Shown here piece by piece: positions 1 through 10,570 of a stretch of DNA of 64,000 nucleotides. Each line of letters starts with the position of its first letter. The stretch's first letter is position 1. The notes below the pieces were generated by a model. It saw only the letters and a program-made list of their open reading frames with translations, did no database searches and was not told the origin of the DNA. The stretch spans positions 1,413,342,394 to 1,413,406,393 of the forward strand of contig OY856412.1 in the NCBI GenBank assembly GCA_963693085.1. Reading direction: 5' to 3'. A program made the translations under genes and the position numbers. The DNA comes from Alisma plantago-aquatica (taxonomy: Eukaryota > Streptophyta > Magnoliopsida > Alismatales > Alismataceae).

Positions 1-3000
1 CATCCATATTACTTGAAACGAGGCTAAATTAAAACTGATTTATACATTACCACCATGTTTAGAAACATTTACATAAAGGTCCACCAACATGTATCAACAC
101 ATACCATATCAGGTATTGGCATGCACGTCCAGTGGCATCAGCCACAACCTGCATACAAAAAGAGATGTTCCACGTATGCATGCCATTTACATAACATAGG
201 CACTCTGCTAAACCCACAATTCGTTACACATATCATCTATAAAACATGCCATACCCGGACCTAAGAGTATAGGGATGACTCTAGGACTCTACAAACTACT
301 ATGAAACCTTCTTCTTCTATTACTCTCCAAGCTTCTCTTCCACAACACTACAATCCTAACCGTGTCGTTGACAACTACCTAAAAAGATGTGGTGGCCCAT
401 TAGGTGAGATCCATGTCCCAACGAGAGATATAACTCTCAAGCAACGATTATCAATTACAGTAGGTTATACTAATAAGCAGATAAAGAAAATTCAATAGTT
501 TAAACAGACTAAGCAGGTTAAGTAGACTAAGTAACTTAAACATGTAAATCATTACTAGCACGATATATAGGGAAACATGTAAGTCTACCACTTTCTATAA
601 AGTTAATTTTTCTTACCACATTATATAACAACTAAGCCATATAAGAAACAAGGCAACAAGTTAACAACCAATGTGAATCTTGTTTAACCCTAAACAAATA
701 TATTACACAATTGTATTACATCTTTTATTTATCCCTGAGGAGTTGAGGTATACCACTCAACTCCAACTAACCACTTCTAAGTCAAAATAAGTGTTGTACA
801 AGATCTAGGAGAATCTGAATCCTACGATCTCATTCACCCTCAATCAACATGAGTTTGCCACAATGAAATATAAGTCTAGCTACAAAATATCCTAGTTCGT
901 CCTTGGTATATAGGTCAATGCACTAGTGAACCTGGGTATACAAAACCTATCATCCGAGGAACAACCGTTGTTGTCCTCAATCCCATCATATACATAAATC
1001 TTTGACATACAACCGCAACCATTCTCCTTCTGAGGCATGACCACATCCATCCTCCATAAGATTGGGACCGAGATGGCAAGGACACATAGTCTCAAGCTAC
1101 CTCACATACTCAATAGTTTGCGCTTTGAGTTTCCCTTAGGAGTACTCATTTCACCATCTAACAAATCCTAACATTGGAATGGATCTATGGCACAAGACAC
1201 TACATGATTTGGGTTTCACTGGATCAGTTAATGCCAATTGGGTATGTTTTAACTACATAAATCAAGTTGTATACAAACCCTAAAAGAGTTCTACCAAAAA
1301 CATGGGTAGATTGCAACCTCAAAAGATATAAAATGTATGAAACATAAGGTTTATCACATCATCACATTCTACTGATTCACTACCATACATGCATCCCTAC
1401 TCATCATCATACCATCACATGATAGAAGTCCTTATTATATCATACATGTGATAACACCTAAATTAGGGCACAACTTCATGTCCAAGGTCATAAGACCATT
1501 CACATTGTTCCCTACAAGAACATCATCATCTTTCCATGCCTCATTAAGGCTCATCGTTTCATTACAATACATAAGATCACCATAAAATTGTATCTAAGAA
1601 TTGTTATGCTCATATAACAACAAATTAGGGTTATACCACCATAGAGAGAGAGAAAACACTCCTTTATCATACTAATTTGACAAGGGTATATGTATCAACA
1701 TCATTTGTAATAGGCTTAGGTTCATTAGGAATAGTTGGATTAACATTACCAAATAACACTTTACTAAAACATGAGGTTTGTATTTATTTGAGGGCAAAGG
1801 TAAGACTATTAGATCATATGTAACCAAGCACCAACGAATTATGCTTAATAAAAACACCATCATATCGTGAAAGCATAAGATCATCAATCACCAATCATAC
1901 ATTAGGAAATATAGCAACCATGAAACCATAAATTCTAATCGACCACTAAGGGCCATATATGGCATCGACCACTAAGGCTCAAGGGGGTTGGCGGCCACTA
2001 AAGTTAAGGAAATTTCATCGACTTATAGGGTCCAATACTTAATGACCACTTAGGGTTAGGTATCATTGGCAACCACCGAAAACATGAAACATTAGTGGCT
2101 AATTGAAATCATGACTCTTGGTGACCATTATATATCAAATCATTCATCGACCGCTAATGGTTCAAGGCTTAGTGATCGATGATGATCTCAACGACATTAG
2201 CAACCAACTTGGTCCAAAACATATCCACCACATAAGTACAAAAGCTTTGGCGACCATCAAGAGAACAAACCATGTTGGTAACTACTAAGAATCTGAAGGG
2301 TAATGAAGTTGCATCTCAAGAAGAGGGATCAATTCAAAACCCTAATTAGCAACCAACAAGAGAGAGAGAGAGAGAGTTAAAATCATCATATGAGAGAAAA
2401 AACCAACATTTCCAGAAGAATGCAAGGACCAAAACTTCCATCATCAAACAAGGTCCGTGCACAAAGATTATGGTTCATCTGAAGGAGAGTTGTGTACTCT
2501 AGATCACCATGTAAACACAAACCGTCACAATAAGGATATTATCTTTCTACTTGTAATAGCATTTTTTGGGTAAGATTATGTGCATGTAAGAAGGAAGTAA
2601 TAAATAATCATGGAGAAAGTTATATAACTCACCTTGGATATGATGTAGAAACTCTAAACAACAAGGTAGTTTGAAAAAGAAAGATAAGAACCCTAGCTTG
2701 AGCACTCTAGCTCTTCCACTAGAAGAAGGCAAACCCTAGGTACGAAAAAGGCAAGAAAGAGATGTTCTTCAAGCTTTAACTCAAGTACTACAATGGAACA
2801 CCATGGGTTCGGCCAAGAAAGAAAGACAGAGGGTAGGGAAGTAAGGAAAACAAAGATATAGAGAGATATCTCACTTACTAAGATCAAGAAGGAGAGCAAG
2901 GAAGAACCAAACAATCACAAGAATGGTAGATCCAAACCCTAGGTCAACATGCAAGGAAGATCGATCTCATTCTTCAAACTTGAGCTCATCCTTCAACACC

Positions 3001-3811
3001 AAACAAGAGGTAATGAGCTCTAAGAAACTAAGGAAGAAGAGAGAGGATGGTGTGTAAAAAGTTTGTTTGCATGCAATGAGAGAGGTTTATATAGCATAGG
3101 GTTGGAGAGAGAGAAAGTGAGGTTAGGTGTCATGCTAAACATACCATGTGTCAAGGAAATATCATCCATGCAAGAATCACACTCATCCATGCAACTAGGG
3201 AGACCCCACCAAGAAAAACCATTGACCAAGGTGATTCAGAAAAAGCAAACGTCCATTTAGAATCTTTGGCAACCAACTGACCAGAAAAGCAAACAGTTGC
3301 TCACCCTAGGTGATGTTGGCGAATAAGATGAATCCAATTCTCATCAACTGTCAACCCTAGGTGGCACTAGGGAACCTTGGTGACCGTCAACCCTAGAGGG
3401 TTCGCACTAAACTTTGGTGACCTCCAACACAAGGTGATCATTGGTCAAACACATTTCAAGGTCAACCATCAACTTAGGGCATCCATGCAAATCCTAAACT
3501 CAACATGAGATGCCACCACTCAAACCAAGATGTGACAAGATGCCACAAAGTTCAATTATATCCAACATGATATCAACATATTTGAGAAACAACAAGCATG
3601 TGACAAATTGCAATAAAAACTTAGATATAGCTAAATTGTAAATAGGTCCAAACAAGTACATATATGCATATCTAGCTCTAATAGTTTCCAAACTTGAAAC
3701 ATAAGCTACTCACATGATATCAAAGAGCATGACAAGGTTTGATTAAGGTTTTAAGAATCTAATCATGATAACAAAGAATATTCAACACAAATCAAGATAT
3801 GGGGTATTACA
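1..3811 (-). repeat. 3' LTR of Gypsy element A (family A giant LTR)
   Basis: This is the 3' long terminal repeat of the minus-strand chromovirus whose gag-pol lies at 3.8-8.6 kb. Its inner edge is at 3811, where the minus strand begins TGTAATACCCC. Position 1 aligns with 8705 in the partner LTR, whose outer edge is 8658, so about 47 bases of this copy lie before the window and the full length is about 3858 bp. The match to 8705-10166 covers 1-1473 at roughly one difference in ten by eye. The rest matches, in reverse complement, the solo LTR at 10571-14616 and the half LTR at 48736-50957. Nearly 3.9 kb is long for a chromovirus LTR. Positions of about 1925-2300 hold a degenerate repeat of gaccac/ggcgacc-type units also seen in the other copies. 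Confidence 0.9.
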
Positions 3812-3848
3812 ACCATAAACCCCTAACCATGATTTCACCCCCGAAATC

Positions 3849-4256
3849 CTACGCAAATAAAGATGGGTACTTGCTACACATCTCTACCTCCAAATCCCAA
3901 ATTGGTTCCTCCACACCATGTTGTTGCCACAAAACCTTAACTAAGATTGTATCCTTCTTCTTCAACTTCTTCACCCTTCTATCCAAGAACAACATAAGAC
4001 CCTCGACATATGATACATCCTCCTCTAGATCAACCTCCACATGCTGCAACATCTTCTTTGTATCAGGGTGACACTTCCTCAACATGGAGACATAGAAGAC
4101 ATCATGCAACCTGTGCAACTCTGGTGGTAACTCCAACTTGTATGCTTCCTTCCCAACACATGGCAAGATAGGATATGATCCCATATACCTAGGAGCCAAA
4201 TTACCCTTTTTACCAAACCTCAACACACCTTTCCAAGGGGAAACCTTAAGATACAC
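3849..4256 (-). pseudogene. Integrase C-terminus plus chromodomain, element A
   Basis: An open frame of 135 codons encodes the C-terminal part of a Ty3/Gypsy polyprotein. It begins with the conserved LKVSPWKGVLRFGKKG stretch, continues through PPELHRLHDVFYVSML, and ends with a chromodomain-like segment containing VLWQQHGVEEPIWDLE. In chromoviruses this tail binds histone marks and steers integration. The wording is closest to the Tekay/Del clade as I know it. It is the last part of the polyprotein, 38 bases from the LTR edge at 3811. It is continuous with the integrase core upstream only through broken frames, so this is the best-preserved piece of a dead gene. Confidence 0.88.
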
Positions 4257-4257
4257 T

Positions 4258-5110
4258 CAATGTCCAATTTGCAACTTAACTGTCCAGCGTCAGTTATCAC
4301 CATACGACTTCTATCTATCCTAAGTTGTCTTCAACTACTATTGTATCACATTAATATTCTCTGTAGTCTATTGCACTAGCTCAGGACCCAAAAGTTGATA
4401 CCCACCTGTCTCATACCAACAAAGCAGTGACCACCAACATCTCCTATACAAGGCTCCATACAGTGCCATATCTATGCTCCTCTGGTAACTATTGTTGTAG
4501 GCAAACTTTATCAAACTCAGATGCACGTTCCAACTACCAAGAAACTGCAAGACACAGGCTCTCAACAAATCCTCCAATGTCTAAATGGTCCTTTCTGACT
4601 GACCATTTGTCTGTGGATGAAAAGTTGTGCTAAACTTCGACTGTATCCCCATGGCTGTATGCAGAGTTCCCAAAAATGACTCATGAAATGTGGACCTCTG
4701 TCGGACACTATGGTAACTAGATTAACATGCAGGTGAACTATCTCATCAACATATATTTGCACCAACTTCTACATTATATATGTTGTTTTTACTGGCAAGA
4801 ACTGAGTTGACTTGGTCAACCTGTCGACTATCACCCAAATGAAATCATGACCTTTAGATGTCCTAGGATGACCAACTACAAATTCTATGGTAATATGATT
4901 CCATTTCCACTTCAGTATCGACAAAGGTTGTAATGTTCTTGCATGCTTCTGATGTTTAGCCTTGATCTACTGACAGACTGAACACTTAACGACAAACTTT
5001 ATCACATCATGTTTAAGACTTGGCCAACAATACATTTCCATCAGATTATGGTGCATTTTTGTATTTTCAATGTGCATCACATACATCAAGGAATGAGCTT
5101 CCACAAGCAC
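4258..5110 (-). pseudogene. Integrase core, element A, broken
   Basis: The minus strand carries decayed integrase in several frames. Visible pieces in order are a zinc-binding remnant with KCSVCQ near 4980, KWKWNHITIEFVVGHPRT near 4870-4910, WVIVDRLTKSTQFLPV near 4800-4840, DEIVHLHVNLVTIVSDRGPH near 4700-4750, and LLRACVLQFLGSWNVHLSLI to LLGPELVQ at 4368-4577. The second catalytic Asp (VSDR) is kept. The first, normally MDF, reads IEF. Stops and frame changes separate the pieces, so the enzyme cannot be made. Order and spacing fit a plant chromovirus. Confidence 0.85.
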
Positions 5111-5389
5111 CAACTTCCTCAGACCATAAAAATTTGGAACCACTATCCTATTGTGAATGAAAACTATCCCATCCTCTGACTCATGAAAGCCATCATACTT
5201 CTTATTTCCAAACTCTACCTAGATATTATGTATTACAGTATCATTTTGTTGCACATATCTAATATGCTGCATAAAGGTAGGATTCACCTACAACTGTGCT
5301 GACAATCCTGTCAACAGAGAAACCTTCATCTATACATTCATTTGACAAAGCAAAACCAACATGTCCCGCCTATGACATACCAAAGCATG

Positions 5390-5640
5390 TTACTGTGCCT
5401 TATCTATAGATGATGAAGAAGATGACTTCCTACTCAACACATCATCCACTACATTTTCCTTTCCTGGATGGTAGTCTATCATGCAATCATGGTCCTTACT
5501 CAACTCCATCCATCTCCTTTGTCTCATGTTCAACTCCTGCTTCGAGAAGATATATTCAATGTTTTTTTGGTCGATGAAGATCAAATACTTCTCTCCATAT
5601 AGATAGTGTCTCCAAATATTCATAGAATGGAACACATCTG
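5390..5640 (-). pseudogene. RNase H domain, element A
   Basis: An open frame of 81 codons matches the RNase H region that follows reverse transcriptase in Ty3/Gypsy polyproteins. Landmarks are GEKYLIFIDQKNIEYIFSKQ, the conserved LNMRQRRWMEL, then YHPGKENVVDDVLSRKS. The usual TDHKSL reads IDQKNI, keeping the Asp, and NVVADALSR reads NVVDDVLSR. It sits between RT (higher coordinates) and integrase (lower), as expected for minus-strand pol. It has no usable start of its own and is a fragment of the decayed polyprotein. Confidence 0.87.
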
Positions 5641-6985
5641 CAAGCTCTAGATCTTGTGTAGGATAGTTATTCTCATGTTTCTTAAGCTGTCACAAAGCAA
5701 TAGAAATTATGTTCTTGTCCTGCATAAGCACATATCACAAAGCATTCTTCGACGCATCATAGACAATGTAGCCCTTCCCTTGCTTGAGAAGAATGAACAC
5801 TAGTGTACTGGTCAACTTCTCCTTCACCATTAGAAAAGAACACTAACACTTGTCATCCCAGATAAAAGGAACATCTTTCCTTGTCATCTTGGTTAGGGGT
5901 AACACTACATCACTGGAATTCTTAATGAATCTCCTATAGTAATCAACTAAACCTAGGAAACTTTAAACTTCTGACGGTGTCTTGGGATGTTTTCATTTCA
6001 TGAATTACTGTACCTTCTTAGGGTCCATACAAACACCTTTAGCAGATATGACATGCCCCAGAAAAGATACTTCAGGCAATTAGAACTCACACTTACTGAA
6101 CTTGGCATACAATGTGTGTTGCCTCAATAATGTCAACGCCAGGCGAAGGTGCTTCTCATATTATTGACTGTCCTTGGACTAAATCAATATTTTATTTATG
6201 AACACAACTATGAAATGATACATATATGGTCTAAAAACTATATTCATTAGTTCCATAAAATTTTCCAACACGTTGGTTAACCCAAATGGCATAACCACAA
6301 ACTCCTAGTGACCATACCTAGTCCTGAAGGCTTTCTTAGGTATATCATCCACCTTGATTCTCAACTAGTGATATCCTAACCTCAAATCTATCTTTCAGAA
6401 TACAGTGGCACCTCTCAACTGATCAAACAGACCAAAAATCTCATAAATGAGTACTTTTTCTTTATCGTGATCTTGTTGAATTGTCGGTAATCTATACGCA
6501 ACCTCATGGAACCATGTTTCTTCTTAAGATACAACAAGTGAGCACCCCAAGGGAATGTTCTAGGTATGATGAAAACCCTTGTCTAACAACTCCTACAACT
6601 ATATGTTCAACTCGTGCATCTTTGATGGTGTCATCCTATAAGGTGATTGTGCTATGGGTTGTGTTCCAAGAACAAATTTGATCTCAAAATCAATCTCTCT
6701 AGGAGGGGGGACACTAGGAAAATCTTTAGGAAAGACATGTTCAAACTCTCACATACTGGTACCTCCTGGATACTAGGACTCCTCACCTTGATATCCATGA
6801 CATATGCCAAGAAGGCCTCACACCCCTATCTCATCAACATCTTCGATGTCATAGTTGACACCAAACACATAGGAAGAATCTGCCTATATCCTTGGAAGAT
6901 CCATGAAACATATCCATCATAGAATGTCACCACCTTGGAACTACAGTCCAAAACAACCTTGTATTTCTCCAAGATATCATCCTGA
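5640..6985 (-). pseudogene. Reverse transcriptase, element A, catalytically dead
   Basis: The minus strand encodes recognisable Gypsy RT interrupted by stops. Near 6240-6310 it reads [11 protein letters not shown], the conserved core, followed by [20 protein letters not shown]. At 6182-6208 the catalytic box, normally FIDDILVYSK, reads FINKILI then a stop, so both aspartates of the D-D pair are gone. More stops occur on both sides. RT copies element RNA into DNA in the cytoplasmic particle, and this copy could not. Position between the protease (higher) and RNase H (lower) matches PR-RT-RH-INT order. Confidence 0.85.
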
Positions 6986-6988
6986 GGA

Positions 6989-7315
6989 TCACATCCAATC
7001 CATCCATGTCGAGTCGCATACTTGAATGTTGCGTCCTAAGAAATAAAGAATGCAAGATGGACACACCTCCCTCATATCAACAGAACCAACAAGAGGGATT
7101 TCTAGCTGAAGACTATCATATCTAGTACAAACAGACTGATAACAAATATTTATCACCTCTTTGGTGATAAAAGAGTGTGTCGCACCTGGGTCAACCAAAA
7201 TAGATAATAAAGAAGATGCAAATAATTTTGAATGAAAAACTTCCATTTGACATGTCACTACCTGTAGATTGACCACAACCTCTGGTTGACTCATGGCATA
7301 GAATCTATATGTCAC
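6989..7315 (-). pseudogene. Retropepsin-like protease, element A
   Basis: An open frame of 108 codons carries the aspartic protease of a Ty3/Gypsy polyprotein. The key segment is LLSILVDPGATHSFITKEV, where the active site is normally D-S/T-G. Here the Asp and Gly remain but the middle residue is Pro. The segment after it keeps the usual protease spacing and ends in the link to RT. It lies directly between the gag zinc knuckle (7430-7660) and RT, the expected order. Frame breaks on both sides make it a pseudogene fragment. Confidence 0.83.
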
Positions 7316-7429
7316 CTATTTGCATCCTCATCCTCTACTAGCTGGTCCATAAGATCCCTCCTGTAATGCCTGACCACATCCTCTACCACCACTGTTGCTA
7401 AACTGTTGATGTTGCAAACCTCACTGACT

Positions 7430-8300
7430 TTACCTCGGCTGTTGTGTCACTTCATAATCCTTCATAGGAAAAGGCCACCCGATATGCCCTTCTTTCCCAC
7501 ACTTGATACAAGTCTTCAAATCATATTGCGACCTAGATAACCCTGTTACTGATACAGACATTGGGTTGTGTGCTCCTGATGATGTAAAACTACGACCTTT
7601 GCCTTTGTTCGAGAACCATTGTGATGGCACTCCTGATTTTGACTCAGAGAAGATGACCTCTGTTGTGATTGAAGTGAAGAAAACCTTGGCATCTTGAAGC
7701 CACCAGACGACTACCCCTAAAATTGAGCTGGCCTCTTCTTAGAGTTTACTTCACGTTTCTTGATAGCTTACCTCTCAATCCTCCTCTCCAACTCCACAAA
7801 GGTAGAGAACCTCTCCCTATTCTGGAATGCAGATTCCATCCAAGACAACTCCATGCTCAAACCCTTCTCAAACCTATGAATCCTCTCCTTCTCAGTCACC
7901 ACCATGTGAGGACAGAACCTCAAAAGCTCCATAAACTTCACATCATACTCATTGATAGACATGGAACCTTGCTAAATCTTCTTGAAAAAGCTATCTTGTT
8001 ACCTAGATTTATCTCCAGAAAGTATCAACTCACAAACTCTCACCAAAACTCTTCCCAAAAAACCACAACTCCAGGTATCTTCTCCTCCTCAATGGCTCAC
8101 CAATGGGTAGTGATGCCCTTCAGCAGATAAACTGCATGCTTCACCTTGTCCTCTTCCAGAATATTGAACATCTTGAATGGATTCTCAAGCTCCATGACCC
8201 ACATATCAACATCCACTGGGTCTGTTGTACCTGCACACTCAATCACCCCCACACATTTCATCCTCTCGAGCATCTTCTCAGAACCCTATGATTCCACATC
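7430..8300 (-). pseudogene. Gag with zinc knuckle, element A
   Basis: The minus strand holds a broken gag. Residues encoded at about 7768-7962 include EYDVKFMELLRFCPHMV and KERIHRFEKGLSMEL, typical of the retrotransposon gag core that packages RNA. At 7430-7630 lies a zinc knuckle, CIKCGKEGHIGWPFP, where the expected last Cys of CX2CX4HX4C is replaced (GWPFP for G..C). Frames change between the pieces. A plus-strand open frame at 7723-8130 is only the antisense shadow. Gag lies next to the primer-binding side, as expected. Confidence 0.83.
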
Positions 8301-8636
8301 AAGGATAGTTGTCATATCTTGAGGTACGGGCGCTCTATCGACTATATGCATAATCACAACCATGAGATGTCCAAAAGTGGACTAAAAATTTAGATTTGCC
8401 ATGGCTACAGGGTCAAACTGAGGCACTGCAGGCTGCTCCAGCCCCGTCTAAGGCACTCTATCTTTACATGCCTTCCTTCTAGCACCACATCCTGGCAAAA
8501 CATAACTACTCTCAACATGTTCTTCACATTCTCTAGACATATCTACACAAGTGTAGGTTATGATCAGATATGTTGGCTTATGTAATAATGGCAAAAAACC
8601 CTAGTCCTATGTCATTGTAGACTCAGCAAACCTAAA

Positions 8637-8648
8637 GCCATGATACCA
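8637..8648 (-). other. Primer-binding site of element A
   Basis: Read on the minus strand this is TGGTATCATGGC, close to TGGTATCAGAGC, the sequence complementary to the 3' end of initiator Met tRNA used by most plant LTR retrotransposons. It lies about nine bases inside the LTR edge at 8658 and fixes the element's orientation: the LTR at 8658 upward is the 5' LTR. Confidence 0.8.
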
Positions 8649-8657
8649 ACGTATTTG

Positions 8658-10166
8658 TGTAGCACCCTATCACACCAAAAGAGATTACTCAAAACAAAAC
8701 ATATCATCCATATTACCAGAAAAAGGGTAAATTAAAACCAATTTATACATTAGCACCATGTTTGAAAACATTTACATAAAGGTCCAACAACCGGTATCAA
8801 CACATACCATATAAGGTATTTACATGCACGTCTAGTGGAATCAACCACAGCTTGTATATAAAAAGAGAGGTTCCACATATACATGCCATATAAAAAACAT
8901 AATCACACTGACAAAACCACAAGTCGATATACATATCATCTACGAAACATCTCATTCCCAAACCTGAGAGTATAGGGATGACTGTAGGACTCTACAAACT
9001 ACTATCCAACCTTCTACTTCTACTGTTCCCCAGGCTGTACTTCCTCAGCACCATGTTCTTGACCACCCCACTAATGACCACCTAAAAAGATGTGGTGACC
9101 CACAAGGTGAGACCCATGTCCTAGTCAGAGATATAACTCTCAACCAACAGTTATGATTACAGTAGGTTATACTAATAAGCTGGTAAATCAAATTAAGAAA
9201 CTTAAACAAATTAAATAGGTTAAGAAGACTAAGTAAAATAGGTAAATCATGACTAGCACAATATATAGGGAAATGAGTAAGGCTATCACTTTTTATACAG
9301 TTGATTTCACCTACCGCATTATGTAATGACTATGTAGCATAAGAAACAAGTAATAATGTTAACAACCAATGTGAATCATGTTTAACCCTAAACATACATA
9401 CTACACAGCTGCATTACATCTTTTATTTAGACCTGAGGAGTTGAGATATACCACTCAACTATAATTTACCACTACTAAATCAAAATTAGTGTCATACAAA
9501 ATCTAGGAGAGCTAGACTCCTATGATCTTATCTGCCCCCAATCAGTACAAGTCTGTTGTAGTGCCATATAACTCGAATTGCACAATAGCCTAGTTTGTCC
9601 TTGGTATATAGGTCATGGCACTAGTGAACAAGGGTATACAAACCCTATCATCCAAGGTACAACCGTAGCTATCCTCAGTCTCATCATATACACAATTTTC
9701 TAAGATACGACTTCATCCATTCTCCCATTGAGGCATGACCGCATCTATCATCCATAACCTTGGGATAAGGATGACAAGGACAAACAGTCTCAAGCACCAC
9801 ATACTCAATAGTATGCACTATGAGTTTTCCTTAGGAGTACTCGTTTCACCATCCTGCAAGTCATGGTAGTGGAATGAATCTATGGAACAGGGCACTACAT
9901 GATTAGGGTTTCACTTCATTAGTTAATGCCAATTGGGTATGTTTTAACTGCATCAAATCAAGTTACATACAAACCCTAAAAAATCACCAAAAACATTAGT
10001 ATATTGCATCCTCAGAAAATGTATAACATATGAAACATAAGGTTTTTCACATCATCACATGGTACTGATTCACTACCATACATGTCGCCATACTCATCAT
10101 CATACCATCAAGAGATAGAAATCCTTGTTATGTCATATAGAGGATAACACCTCAATTAGGTCACAA
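8658..10166 (-). repeat. 5' LTR of element A, downstream half only
   Basis: Starting at 8658 (tgtagcaccct) the sequence aligns base by base with 1-1473 of the left LTR. The match stops abruptly at 10166, within ...ataacacctcaattaggtca caa. The remaining 2.2-2.4 kb of this LTR is absent here, and sequence of a different family (B) follows. The missing part is found, inverted, at 48736-50957. See the inversion finding. Confidence 0.88.
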
Positions 10167-10570
10167 AGCCTCATTTTATTTCATGTGGAAACCCTAACTT
10201 GAGTATTTGATGCTCTAATCTTCCTATGTAGACTTTATGATATGTGGACATGATTGGATACTTGGTTATGGGTTCTCTAAGATCGCATGATAATTTTTAG
10301 GAATTATCAACTTATTGTTTTAAATGACCATACTTTTACTTGCCACTACATTATGAATGCTTTATGATTCAGTAGTCCTACAGTAACATAATACTTTGGC
10401 TATTTGGGTGATATTACCCTTGGGTTTTATTCCCCTATGTGATATTATTAGAAACCGAGGTTTTAATCCTCCTACCAAGCACTACGGTTTTAGTCCTCCT
10501 GCAATTTTATATATTTGGAATGGAGAATCATATACCCCATACCCCAACTTGTATGCCAAGACAGATTGGT
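10167..10570 (+). repeat. Fragment of B-family LTR (first part)
   Basis: This stretch is the reverse complement of about 62275-62669, the 5' LTR of element B. The shared text runs from a segment matching tttgagtatttgatgctc through cccataccccaacttgt. It begins at the broken A LTR and ends where a family-A solo LTR is inserted at 10571. It continues after that insertion at 14617. An open frame at 10396-10599 inside it is not a recognisable protein. Confidence 0.85.

Noticed and set aside
3799..4071. Plus-strand open frame of 90 codons
   Set aside because: It is the antisense of the integrase/chromodomain coding on the minus strand, which has clear family motifs.
7723..8130. Plus-strand open frame of 135 codons
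   Set aside because: It is antisense to gag of element A; its translation resembles nothing and gag motifs are on the other strand.
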